Shown here: in pieces, positions 34,285 through 43,842 of the stretch
Numbering within the stretch: the first letter of the stretch is position 1
Layout: each line of letters opens with the position of its first letter
Source: Xanthobacteraceae bacterium
GTDB lineage: Bacteria > Pseudomonadota > Alphaproteobacteria > Rhizobiales > Xanthobacteraceae
Direction: 5' to 3'
Assembly: GCA_031291475.1 (NCBI GenBank)
Contig: JARLIY010000132.1
Coordinates: forward strand, 1 to 64,000
Length of the DNA stretch: 64,000 nt
Translations under genes and position numbers: made by a program
Notes under the pieces: model-generated
What the model was told of the DNA's origin: nothing
Database searches by the model: none
Seen by the model: only the letters and a program-made list of their open reading frames with translations

Positions 34285-37200
34285 TCGCCGCCCCAAATGT
34301 CGTCGATCTCGCCGCCGGTCGCCGACCATTCCTTGACGCGCGCGAGATGATCGTAGTCGCCGTAATGGGTGGTCCACATCGGATGGACCAGCGAGCGATA
34401 GGGCTGGTCGTCATCATCGAAGCTGGCGACGAGCGCGGTGAGCTTTGCCAGCGCGCGATCGGCTTGGCTGTCGGCCGTGCCCTCGGTGAAATTGATAAGC
34501 TTCGGTTCGCCGGGACGCGCGCCGCCCTTGAGCAGGACGTAGCCGATCTGCGCGACCGAGCCAGCGGGCGCAATCCCGGGAAACCCGCCCCTGCGCAGGA
34601 TCGCGGCTTCGAGCGTGAGCTGCGGCGCCAGCCCGGTGCGCACTTGTTTCTCGGTGCGCGCCGAGCCGGTCTTGTAATCGAGGATGACGTAGTTGCCGTC
34701 GAGATGACGCTCGATGCGATCGGCTCGGCCGACCAGCTTGAAGACGCCTTCCGCCAGAGGAATATCGATCTCGCCGCGGATCTCGGCGACAAGCGTTTCG
34801 ATCTCCGGACGCCGCTGCGCCTCCCAATCGGCAAACCAGCGGGCAATCCGTTCGAAGCGCGGCCACCAAAACGCGCGCGTCTCCGGAAAATCTTCCAACG
34901 CGGCAAAATGCGGCCGGCCGAGGTTGATGAGTTCGCTCGCCGGATCGGGCGGCAAGCCGCTGGCGTGCAGCTGCGTGAACTCGCCCACGGCCGCGTGAAT
35001 GATTGTGCCGCGCTCGGCGGCTCCGGGCGAGACATCGACCGGATCGAGCGGGGTCAGCCGCAGGATGTATTGGGCGTAGATCGTATAAGGGTCGCGCAGC
35101 CAGTTCTCGATATCAGTGACCGACAGGCCCTTCGGCCGCACCGCGCGCGGCGGTCTTGGCGCGGGCTGGGGCGCCGGGATGACCAGCTCGGCCCGGTCAA
35201 GGTCGCGCGCCCACGATACATAAATGTTGCCGCGCCGGACCGCCCCCTGCCAACGCGCGCCGGCAATGGCGGCCAAACGTTGGATGAAGCGCGACGGCAC
35301 CATGGGCGCGCCGGCGATCTTGCTCGCGTGACTGAGGATTACTTCACGCGCGCCGAGCGCTTGCGCGAAATCATGCGCCGAGAGACCGATGCGGCGCTCC
35401 GGCAGATCGAGCCCGAGCGCGAGCCGCATCGGCCGGCTCAGCCAGGCGTCGGTACGGCTCTCCGGCGGCCATGTTCCCTCGACTAAGCCGCCAAGCACGA
35501 CACGATCGCTGTCGGTGAGACGCGCTTCGACGGTGCCGAGGATACGCACGCGCGCATCCGAGCGCGGCTGCGGCCTGACATTCCGGTCCGCAAGCGCGGC
35601 TGCGAAAAGCTCGGCATAATCGGAGGTGTCGACCAAAAGTTCGGCAGCGGCTTCGCTGGTGGCGAGTTCCTCGAACGCGTCCGCGAGCTTGGTGCCGTCA
35701 CGCCCTGCGAATGCGGCTTCATCGCTGCCTTGCCGCGACAAAGCGCCCACCACCTCACGATGGCGCGCAGCAATGTCGCTGAGCCGATGCGTTTGATTGG
35801 CGATGCTTTCCAGCGGCGCCAAAGCGCCGGTGAGCCAGGCAACGAGATCGGCAGCATCGGATAGCTCGGATTCGGTCAGAGTCGTCCGTGGATCGGAGCG
35901 ATGCAGGTCAACCGGCTCCCTGCGCCAAAATTTTTCCAGTTGGGTGCGGAAGGATTTCAGCGCGTGCGCAAGCCCGCCGCTGCCGGGACCGGGGCGCGGT
36001 CCGCGCAGAACCGCGCGTTCGAGCGCGGCGGTCGCGCGCTCGCGGCGATTCACGTCAGGCCGCAGGACTGGATGCTTGAGCAGCCCGAGCAAGGTCACCG
36101 GCTCGAGCCTTCCCAGCGCGGCTTCAGCGGCGAGCCTAGCGAAGATTCCGGCAGGCGTATCGATCAGCGCATTGCCGCCGGAATTCTCCGCCGCGATGTT
36201 CCAGCGCGCCAGCGCCGCGAGCACGCGGCGGCCGAGCGCGCGATCCGGCGTGACCAGCGCCGCCGTCTTGCCGTCCTGCACGGCTTCCCGCAGCGCAACG
36301 GCGATTGCCAGCGATTCCTCCTCGGCATTGGCGGCTTCGATAACGCTGATGCTCTCCAGCGCGGCATCCGCATTTGCGCTGAATTGCCGATCGGCTGCGA
36401 GTTTCGACCAGGCGTCCGCCGTGGCCGCCGGGCGCAGTACCTCTGAGATGAGGCGCTCGCGGTCGCCCGATGGCGCCAGCGTCTGCACCGCGTCGCGCGC
36501 GATGCCGATGCGCGCCAGCAGCGCCTGCATGGCGAATTGCGGATGCCCCGGCGCCGGGGGCTCACCGGAAATCAGTCGCCAGGACTCCTCGTCGAGATCG
36601 GTATCGAGTCCCGGCAACACGACCGCGCCATGCGGCAGCCGGGCGATGGTGGCAATGAGTTCGGCGGTCGCCGGGATCGATCCAGTCGAGCCGGCGGCGA
36701 TCACCGGGCCGTCGGTTTTGCGCGCAAGCCGCGCCGCTTCCGCCTTGATCAACTTGTCGCGCCGCTCGGCAGGCTCGATTAAGCCGCGCTCACGCAGCAA
36801 TTTCGGCCAGTTGTCGCTGGCGATTTCCAGGAATTTCAGCGTGAGCTGCCAATAAGGATCGAGAAAATCGGGCACGAGGCCGTCGAGCTTTTCCCAGGGG
36901 ACGCCGCGCGTGGTCATGTCGTCGATCAGCCGCGCCAGATCGTCGGCGAGCGCGCAGGCCGCCGCCGGCGTTTGCGCGACCAAGGGCGCACCGCTCGCGC
37001 CGCGAACGTCCGGCGAGCTCGCCCATTTGCGGATCAATTGCGTCAGCAAGAGCCGCCGTTCGAGGCCGCCGAGCGCCGACGGCAAAGCCAGCGCATCGAC
37101 GGCGATGGCGCCCGAGGCGGCCTCGGCGAACGCAATCTCGTCCTCGTCGATATCGCCGAGCGCGACGATGCGCGGGAGAATCGCGGCGTCGATATTCAGC

Positions 37201-37382
37201 GAATGCAGAAACGCATCGCGCGCCAGCCGGCAAGCCCGCCGCGTCGGCAGGTAAAGCGCGACGGCGGCCAGCGCCAGCGGATCGTCGGGCAGGCGAAAGC
37301 CGAGCTCACCGCCAGTCAGCGCCTTGATCAGCGTCGGCAGAAACGGCGCCGATGGCGGGATGGTGAAGACGCGCGTGGGCAT
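34281..37382 (-). CDS. addB: Double-strand break repair protein AddB
   Basis: AddB-type N-terminus; C-terminal nuclease region YVILDYKTGSARTEKQV; adjacent to addA. Confidence 0.93.
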   Translation of the reverse strand: MPTRVFTIPPSAPFLPTLIKALTGGELGFRLPDDPLALAAVALYLPTRRACRLARDAFLHSLNIDAAILPRIVALGDIDEDEIAFAEAASGAIAVDALALPSALGGLERRLLLTQLIRKWASSPDVRGASGAPLVAQTPAAACALADDLARLIDDMTTRGVPWEKLDGLVPDFLDPYWQLTLKFLEIASDNWPKLLRERGLIEPAERRDKLIKAEAARLARKTDGPVIAAGSTGSIPATAELIATIARLPHGAVVLPGLDTDLDEESWRLISGEPPAPGHPQFAMQALLARIGIARDAVQTLAPSGDRERLISEVLRPAATADAWSKLAADRQFSANADAALESISVIEAANAEEESLAIAVALREAVQDGKTAALVTPDRALGRRVLAALARWNIAAENSGGNALIDTPAGIFARLAAEAALGRLEPVTLLGLLKHPVLRPDVNRRERATAALERAVLRGPRPGPGSGGLAHALKSFRTQLEKFWRREPVDLHRSDPRTTLTESELSDAADLVAWLTGALAPLESIANQTHRLSDIAARHREVVGALSRQGSDEAAFAGRDGTKLADAFEELATSEAAAELLVDTSDYAELFAAALADRNVRPQPRSDARVRILGTVEARLTDSDRVVLGGLVEGTWPPESRTDAWLSRPMRLALGLDLPERRIGLSAHDFAQALGAREVILSHASKIAGAPMVPSRFIQRLAAIAGARWQGAVRRGNIYVSWARDLDRAELVIPAPQPAPRPPRAVRPKGLSVTDIENWLRDPYTIYAQYILRLTPLDPVDVSPGAAERGTIIHAAVGEFTQLHASGLPPDPASELINLGRPHFAALEDFPETRAFWWPRFERIARWFADWEAQRRPEIETLVAEIRGEIDIPLAEGVFKLVGRADRIERHLDGNYVILDYKTGSARTEKQVRTGLAPQLTLEAAILRRGGFPGIAPAGSVAQIGYVLLKGGARPGEPKLINFTEGTADSQADRALAKLTALVASFDDDDQPYRSLVHPMWTTHYGDYDHLARVKEWSATGGEIDDIWGGE

Positions 37383-37465
37383 ATCGAGGATCAATTCGCA
37401 TTTTGCCGCCGTCCCGCGAATGCGCGGGCCCTATCAGGCGGCATGACCGAATTGCGTAGCCGATT

Positions 37466-38179
37466 CTAATGGGTGGCGGCGAGCGCCGCCTCCGCGGCGG
37501 CGACCGCTTCCGGCGTACCCACATGCATCCAAACGCCTTCAAGGCGCAAGCCGAACAGGCGGCCCTTGGCGCCGGCGCGGTCGAACAGGCCCGTCAGCGG
37601 GAAGGCGCCTGCGGGCGCATCGGCAAACAGCGCCGGGCTAAGGATCGCCGCGCCGGCATAGACGAACGGCACCACCTCGCCTTCGGCGCGCCGCCGCAGC
37701 CGGCCGTCGCTCGCCATGGCGAAATCGCCGCGGCCGGCATAGCCGATGCTGTCGGTAGTCGGCGCCAGCAACAAGAGTGCGTCCATCGTTTGCGCCTCGA
37801 ACGCCTCCGCCAGCCGTGCGAAATTGGGTTTGACGCCGTCGAGCCACACCGTATCCGAATTGACCAGAAAGAACGGCGCGTCGCCCAGTTGCGGCAGCGC
37901 CTTGGCGATGCCGCCGCCGGTGCCGAGCAATGCCCCGCGTTCGTCCGAAATCACGATATGCGGGCGCCGGCGCGGAGCGAGATGGCGCTCCACGGCATCG
38001 GCGAGATGATGCACGTTGACCACGGCGCGCTCGACCCCGGCATCGGCAAGGCGGTCGAGCGAATAGTCGATCAGCGGCTTGCCGCCGATCTGCACCAGCG
38101 GTTTTGGGACGTGTCCGTTATACGGCCGCATCCGCGTGCCGAGGCCGGCAGCCAGTACGATCGCCCGCGTCGGCTTCAT
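37466..38179 (-). CDS. murU: Sugar-1-phosphate nucleotidyltransferase (MurU-like)
   Basis: AIVLAAGLGTRMRPYNGHVPKPLVQIGGKPLIDYSLDRL; adjacent to AmgK-like kinase. Confidence 0.82.
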   Translation of the reverse strand: MKPTRAIVLAAGLGTRMRPYNGHVPKPLVQIGGKPLIDYSLDRLADAGVERAVVNVHHLADAVERHLAPRRRPHIVISDERGALLGTGGGIAKALPQLGDAPFFLVNSDTVWLDGVKPNFARLAEAFEAQTMDALLLLAPTTDSIGYAGRGDFAMASDGRLRRRAEGEVVPFVYAGAAILSPALFADAPAGAFPLTGLFDRAGAKGRLFGLRLEGVWMHVGTPEAVAAAEAALAATH

Positions 38180-38216
38180 ATTCCCCGTGCCCTCAACATC
38201 CGCCGATTCGGCCTTA

Positions 38217-39755
38217 TCATAAACCATCCCGTGGCAGCACGTGGGCGGCGTACCAGGCGTTCAACAGCACCAACGCCGGATGCGCCAGCGAGCGCCGCAA
38301 ATAGCCCAATAAGCGGGGGACGTGACGCAGATATTGCGGCTTGCCATCGCGCCGGTCGAGCCGGGCAAATATGCCGAGGATCTTGGTGGCCCGCTGGGCT
38401 GCCAAGGTGGCGTAAAGCCTGGTGAAGAAGGCGGCGTCGAATCGCCGGTCGTCGGCACGGCGCGCGGCGACATAGCGGCCGAGCAGCGCGACCTCCACTG
38501 ATTCCGGGACGTCGACCCGCGCGTCCTGCAACAGCGAAGCGACGTCGTAGGCGGGCGGACCAAGCAAAGCGTCCTGAAAATCGAGCACGCCGATCCGGGC
38601 GACGCTTTCGCGATCGGGGAGCCACAACAGATTGGGCGAGTGATAATCGCGCAGCACCCAGGTTGCGGGCGCGCTGATCGCCGGTTCAAGCGCCTCCCGC
38701 CACAACGCCACGAACGCTTTGCGCTCCGCCTCGGTGGCGGCCGTGCCGGCGTTCGGCAGATACCAGTCCAGCAGCAACTCGGCTTCGATCAGGAACGCCT
38801 CCATGTCGTAAGGCGGCAGGTGGTAGTCGATATGCGGTGCCGCCGGCAGGCTTGCCGGCAATTTGCGCCGATGCAGCGACACCAAGAGATCGACCGCGGC
38901 TTCGTAGCGCGCCTCGATCGGCGCCGGAGGCTCGCCCGCGACGATCAGTTCGCGGCCGAGATCCTCCATGATGATCAGCCCGCGCTCGAGATCGGCGTGC
39001 ATGATGTTCGGCGCCGACAGATTGCGATCGCGCAACCCCGCGGCCACGGCGATGTAGGGAATAACATCCTCGGCGAGATGCGCGATCGCGCTATAGGGCT
39101 TGCCGTCGCGCACCGGCGGGCCGTCGGGACGGCGCGGCGCGTTCATCATGATTGCCGTCTGACCGTCGAGCGTGAGTCGCTCGAAGATGCGCGTCGAGGC
39201 GTCGCCCACCATGCGCCGGCGCGCCGCTTCGCCGAAACCGTATTCTTCGAGGAATGTGCGCAGCTCCTTCATGCGCTCGGCGCGCGCGCCGAGCGCGCCG
39301 TAGCCGATGACGCGCACGTTGCGGACTTCCGGGCCGACGAGCGGCGCCAGCGTGAAGGCGATGTCGAGGCGATCGGCCGGCAGGAAGCCGGCGGCCCGGT
39401 CGGGCCACTCCAGCAGCACAACGGTGCGCTCCGGCAGATCGTCGAATCCGAGTTCGGCGAGTTCGGCCGCGCCCGTAAGCCTGTAGAAATCGGCGTGTAC
39501 CAGGGGAAAGCGCGGCAGCTCGTAGCTTTGGATCAGCGTGAAGGTCGGGCTCGGCACTTCCATCATGTCATCCGCGGCGAGATGGCGGATGAGCATGCGC
39601 GCGAAAGCGGTCTTGCCGGCGCCGAGGTCGCCGGAAAGCGTCACCAGATCGCCGGGTTCGAGCGCGGCGGCGATGTCGACAGCAAAACGCGCCATCGCTT
39701 GCTCGTCGGGAAGCGTGACGTTGAAGCTTGAACCGCCGGCGGGCGTTGGAAACAT
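38217..39755 (-). CDS. Fused TsaE-like ATPase and AmgK-like aminoglycoside/sugar phosphotransferase
   Basis: N-terminus: TLSGDLGAGKTAFARMLIRHLA...VPSPTFTLIQSYE...HADFYRL; C-terminus: WVLRDYHSPNLLWLPDR...GVLDFQDALLGPPAYDVASLL. Confidence 0.92.
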   Translation of the reverse strand: MFPTPAGGSSFNVTLPDEQAMARFAVDIAAALEPGDLVTLSGDLGAGKTAFARMLIRHLAADDMMEVPSPTFTLIQSYELPRFPLVHADFYRLTGAAELAELGFDDLPERTVVLLEWPDRAAGFLPADRLDIAFTLAPLVGPEVRNVRVIGYGALGARAERMKELRTFLEEYGFGEAARRRMVGDASTRIFERLTLDGQTAIMMNAPRRPDGPPVRDGKPYSAIAHLAEDVIPYIAVAAGLRDRNLSAPNIMHADLERGLIIMEDLGRELIVAGEPPAPIEARYEAAVDLLVSLHRRKLPASLPAAPHIDYHLPPYDMEAFLIEAELLLDWYLPNAGTAATEAERKAFVALWREALEPAISAPATWVLRDYHSPNLLWLPDRESVARIGVLDFQDALLGPPAYDVASLLQDARVDVPESVEVALLGRYVAARRADDRRFDAAFFTRLYATLAAQRATKILGIFARLDRRDGKPQYLRHVPRLLGYLRRSLAHPALVLLNAWYAAHVLPRDGL

Positions 39756-39762
39756 CGCGCGC

Positions 39763-40137
39763 TCAGCCGTGCATGGCGACGACAATGCAGCAAATCGCCC
39801 AGAACAGGCAGTATTCTAAACCGCCGATTTGCCACAGCCATTTGCCCTTGCTGTAGCGCCACGACGCCCAGGCCGCGACCAACAGAAATACCGCCTCCAG
39901 GAGCGCGACATAGCGGGTGTAGATGGCGAACACCATGCCGACCGCGCAGATGGCTTCGATCAAGCTGCAGGAGAAAACCCACAGCTTCACTGGATACAGC
40001 CGGTAATCGTTGTAGATTTTGTAGGTCAATTCGAGATTCGTCACCTTGGCGAAGAAATGCGGCAGCAGGAACAAGCCGCAGGTGAGCCGCAGGATGTTGA
40101 ACTCGTCGGTCAGATCGAAATGCAGCGCAAGGCTCAT
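39763..40137 (-). CDS. DoxX-like membrane protein
   Basis: 124 aa with four hydrophobic segments; RLTCGLFLLPHFFAK. Confidence 0.7.
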   Translation of the reverse strand: MSLALHFDLTDEFNILRLTCGLFLLPHFFAKVTNLELTYKIYNDYRLYPVKLWVFSCSLIEAICAVGMVFAIYTRYVALLEAVFLLVAAWASWRYSKGKWLWQIGGLEYCLFWAICCIVVAMHG

Positions 40138-40168
40138 GCCGGGCACCTCAAGGACCTCAAGATACGCC

Positions 40169-42673
40169 TTACGCCGCCGTCAGTTCGACCGCTGCGGCGA
40201 TGGGGAAGATGCATGTCACCGTGGTGCCCTCGCCGACCACGGAGGAAATTTCGACCGTGCCGCCATGCAGCTCGACGAACGAGCGCACCAGCGACAGGCC
40301 GATGCCGGCGCCGCGATGCTGCGAGCCGAGCGAGTGGGTCTCGAACCAGTCAAAAACCCTTTCCAGCATCTCCTGAGGGATGCCCGGGCCGCGGTCGGTG
40401 ACCGCGAACACCAAAGCGTCGGCGCTACGTTCCGCGCGCAACGTCACGGTCCCGCCGGGAGGCGAGAAGCTCACGGCGTTGGCCAGGAGGTTGAAGAGGA
40501 CCTGCCGCACGCGCCGCTCGTCGGCGACGAAGGAGCCGATGTCACGGGCGGCCCGCGTGTCGAGCACCAGGCCGGCGCCGACCAGACGGTCCTGCACGCC
40601 TTCGGCGGCTGCGGCGATGGTTTGCAGGATGTCGACCGGCCCGAGATTGAGCTGCATGCGGCCGGCGTCGATGGTCGCGAGATCGAGGATGTTGTTGATC
40701 AGAGCCAGCAGAGTGTTGGTGGAGACGGTGATGTAATCGAGATATTCGCGCTGCTTTGCCGCCAGCGCCCCGGTGCTCGGGTCGCCGAGCAGGTGAACGA
40801 AACCGATGATGTTAGTGAGCGGCGAGCGCAGCTCGTAGGATACGTGGTGGACGAAATCGATCTTGATCTTGTCGGCGTCCTCCAGCGCTTCGTTGCGCTC
40901 GCGCAGCGCGCGTTCCACATTCACCGAGTCGGTGACGTCGTGGAACGTCACCAGCGTGGCGCCGGCCGGCAGCGGCACGGTCGTGCAATCGATGACGCTG
41001 CCGTCGCGACGCTCAAGCCGCCCGGCAATCGCCTCGCGGCTGTCGATCGCGGTCACCACCTGGCGCAGCGCTTGCCAGGTGGGATCGTCGCCGTGCAGCG
41101 GCTGGCACTGGGCCGATATCGTTTCGATATGCGGACGCTCGGCCAGCATTTGCGGCGACAAATTCCAGATGCGGGCGAAGGCGGAATTGTGCAGCCGGAC
41201 CCGGCCATCGCTGGCGAACACGGCCACGCCTTCGGCGAGGTTGTCGAGCGTTTCGCCCTGGACACGGATTAATTCCTGGAACCGCCGCTCGAGATCGAGC
41301 CGCTCGGTCACGTCGTCGAACAGGTAGGTCACGCCGCCGTCGGGATTGGGCGTAGTGACGACGCGCAAGGTGCGGCCGTCGGGCAGATGCCAAGTGTGTT
41401 CCGCCGCTTCGACGGCGCGGTAAGCCGCATGAAGCTGCATCTTCCATTGCCGGAAGTCCTGCTCCTCCGGCAGCTTGCGCGAAAGGCGCAGCTCCTCCAG
41501 CACGCCTGAATCGGTCGGTTCCCCGTCGAGATAGAACGCATCGAGGTTCCACAGCGCGCGATAGGCGGCGTTGTAGAAGGTCAGCCGCTGATTGGCGTCG
41601 AACATGGCGACGCCGGTCGAGAGCCGATCGAGCGTGCGGCGGTGGGCGTCGACCATGCGGGCGAGCGCGCTGCGCATGGTTTCCGCTTCGGTGGCGTCGA
41701 TGCCGAGCCCGGCGCTGCCGGTTTCGGTCTGGAAGTCGAGCACATCGAAGCTGCGCCGCGCTCCGGCGACGACGGCCGGGAGCCGGCCGGCATAGCCGCC
41801 GCCGGCGATGCGCGCGCGCGCAATGGCGTCGCGCGCCGAACGATCGAGCAGCTCGAGATTGCGCTCGACGGCCTCGGCGGCGTCGCGCGCTTCGACCGCT
41901 CGGGCATAGGCGGCATTGACGAAGGTGAGCCGCCCGGAAGCGTCGCGCGTCCATACCGGCGATGGCAGCCGTTCGATCAAGGCGCGGAACGAAGCGACCT
42001 CGCGCAGCAGCGCCTCGTGCCGGCCGGCGAGATCGAGGAGCTCGCGCTTGACGCCGCTGGCGTCCTTGAGCCGCAGCACGGCGCGGCCGGCGATGGCGCG
42101 GCCCTGCGCCTCGATCGGACGGCCGCCCAGCGTGGTGAATGCCGTCGAGAAGGCTTCGCCGCGCGCGCGCAAAGCCTCGACGGCCTTCTCCATGGCGGTT
42201 GCCTTCGCGGCATCGAGCCAACTGCCGAAGGCGAGCACGCGATGCGGGGCGGCGACACCGACAACTGCGGGATCGCCGTCGATGATCGGTTCGTCGGATG
42301 CCGCCGGCCAGTCCACCATCACTTGCGGCTCGGTCAGCAGCAGCGCATTGGCGCGGTCGAGAGCCGCGCGCAGCGCCGCAATTTCGTCGTGTGCGGAAGC
42401 TTCCAATCGCGCCGAGTGGGCGCGCGCGCGCAAAAGCATGATCGCGGTGACGACGGCGAATACCAAGAGCCCGGCGAGCAAAGCGAGCACCGCGATTTCA
42501 TGGTGGTCGATGCTGCGGGAGGCGCCGAGGACGAATTCGTGCAACGCCAGGCTTGGCGTTTTGGGCGACTCTTCGGCGCGGGCCGAGAGCGGCGCGACAA
42601 CGCCAACGGCTAGGGGGAATCCGCCGAGCCACGGACGAGCATAGCCCCCGCTCCTCCGGATCGTGTCCGGCAT
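40169..42673 (-). CDS. divL: PAS-domain sensor kinase-like protein, DivL homologue
   Basis: PAS repeats; DHp motif DFVHHVSYELRSPLTNI with Tyr at the phospho-acceptor position; N-box NLLANAVSFSP; G-boxes DRGPGI and RGAGIGLSL. Confidence 0.82.
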   Translation of the reverse strand: MPDTIRRSGGYARPWLGGFPLAVGVVAPLSARAEESPKTPSLALHEFVLGASRSIDHHEIAVLALLAGLLVFAVVTAIMLLRARAHSARLEASAHDEIAALRAALDRANALLLTEPQVMVDWPAASDEPIIDGDPAVVGVAAPHRVLAFGSWLDAAKATAMEKAVEALRARGEAFSTAFTTLGGRPIEAQGRAIAGRAVLRLKDASGVKRELLDLAGRHEALLREVASFRALIERLPSPVWTRDASGRLTFVNAAYARAVEARDAAEAVERNLELLDRSARDAIARARIAGGGYAGRLPAVVAGARRSFDVLDFQTETGSAGLGIDATEAETMRSALARMVDAHRRTLDRLSTGVAMFDANQRLTFYNAAYRALWNLDAFYLDGEPTDSGVLEELRLSRKLPEEQDFRQWKMQLHAAYRAVEAAEHTWHLPDGRTLRVVTTPNPDGGVTYLFDDVTERLDLERRFQELIRVQGETLDNLAEGVAVFASDGRVRLHNSAFARIWNLSPQMLAERPHIETISAQCQPLHGDDPTWQALRQVVTAIDSREAIAGRLERRDGSVIDCTTVPLPAGATLVTFHDVTDSVNVERALRERNEALEDADKIKIDFVHHVSYELRSPLTNIIGFVHLLGDPSTGALAAKQREYLDYITVSTNTLLALINNILDLATIDAGRMQLNLGPVDILQTIAAAAEGVQDRLVGAGLVLDTRAARDIGSFVADERRVRQVLFNLLANAVSFSPPGGTVTLRAERSADALVFAVTDRGPGIPQEMLERVFDWFETHSLGSQHRGAGIGLSLVRSFVELHGGTVEISSVVGEGTTVTCIFPIAAAVELTAA

Positions 42674-42712
42674 GCCCCTTAGCCTCTGCTGGCTGCCACC
42701 GCCATCGCCAGA

Positions 42713-42758
42713 CCCCCTCCCTTCCCTCCCCCGCTTGCGGGGTAGAGAAGGGAGGGGG
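42713..42758. repeat. Near-perfect 46-nt palindrome, 22-nt arms with TT loop
   Basis: CCCCCTCCCTTCCCTCCCCCGC-TT-GCGGGGTAGAGAAGGGAGGGGG, two mismatched pairs. Confidence 0.85.
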
Positions 42759-42866
42759 AAGAGCCCGCGAATCGCCCGACTTTACTCTCAAGCGGAATCG
42801 CGCCGAAAGAGTCCAGATCGTGAACGGGGGAACGTGAAACGCGCCGAGGCCGGTTACTGCGAATCC

Positions 42867-43283
42867 TTATCCCCGTTCAGGCGTTCCGCGCGGCGGGCCA
42901 TGTCTTCGAGGTTGATGCGGCTGAGCGCCGAGCCGAATTCCATCTCGGCCGGGGTCAGCGGAAACCACCACTTTGGCCACCAGCTCGGAGTCCGATCCAT
43001 CTTCCAGCCCATCGACCGTGCCTGCCGCACTTGCTGCACGCAGGATGTCGTTCGCCGTCACCTGCGTCCGCTGCCGCGCCAATTCGTAACCGCCGCGCGG
43101 CCCGCGGATACCATTGAGGATTCCGTCGCGCACAAGCGATTGCAGCACGGTCTCAAGGTGCCGGGGCGGCAAGCCGTGACGCGCCGCCAGAGTCCTGGCG
43201 GAAATCGGCCGCCCTTCCGCTTGCAGTGCCACGTCGATGACAGCTGCAATCGCAAGGAGTCCTTTGCGCGGAAGCAGAGACAT
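42867..43283 (-). CDS. Rrf2 family transcriptional regulator (probable 3' frameshift)
   Basis: MSLLPRKGLLAIAAVIDVALQAEGRPISARTLAARHGLPPRHLETVLQSLVRDGILNGIRGPRGGYELAR; C-terminus diverges from the Rrf2-like continuation in the +1 frame. Confidence 0.85.
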   Translation of the reverse strand: MSLLPRKGLLAIAAVIDVALQAEGRPISARTLAARHGLPPRHLETVLQSLVRDGILNGIRGPRGGYELARQRTQVTANDILRAASAAGTVDGLEDGSDSELVAKVVVSADPGRDGIRLGAQPHQPRRHGPPRGTPERG

Positions 43284-43374
43284 GCAAGCAGAGAAAACGT
43301 CGCACGGGAGAATTGGTTCGCGCTTGGGAGGTAATTGGTTACTCTTCAAGCAGTTCCCGTGACCGACGTCCTAT

Positions 43375-43842
43375 TCAGTCATGCCCCGTCGAACCCATTC
43401 CGCCAGCGGCGCGCGCGGTCGAATCGAGGCTCGCCGCTTCGATAAACTCGATTCGTTGCACCGCCGCGACGATGAGCTGCGCGATGCGCATGCCGCGGCT
43501 TATGGCGAAAGGCTCGGAACCGAGATTGACCAGAATGACCTGCACTTCCCCGCGATAATCCGCATCGATGGTGCCGGGAGAATTGAGCACGGTGACCCCG
43601 TGACGGACGGCCAGACCCGAGCGCGGCCGAATTTGCGCTTCGTGGCCGGGCGGCAGCGCGATCGCGACGCCGGTCGGGATCATCGCGCGCGCCCCCGGCG
43701 CCAGTTCGACCGGCGCGTCGGCCGGCACAGCAGCGAGAAGATCGAGGCCGGCGGCGAGCGCGCTTTGATATTGCGGCAGCGGCAGATCGGCGGCATGCGA
43801 TAGCCGCACGACGCGGACTTCGACTGGTGCGCCACCGCTCAC
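43375..43842 (-). CDS. dut: dUTP diphosphatase
   Basis: [47 protein letters not shown]. Confidence 0.96.
   Translation of the reverse strand: MSGGAPVEVRVVRLSHAADLPLPQYQSALAAGLDLLAAVPADAPVELAPGARAMIPTGVAIALPPGHEAQIRPRSGLAVRHGVTVLNSPGTIDADYRGEVQVILVNLGSEPFAISRGMRIAQLIVAAVQRIEFIEAASLDSTARAAGGMGSTGHD

Noticed and set aside
32362-34350. 662-aa plus-strand ORF antisense to addA
   Set aside because: AddA motifs are clear on the minus strand; this ORF has no family signature and looks like a codon-bias shadow.
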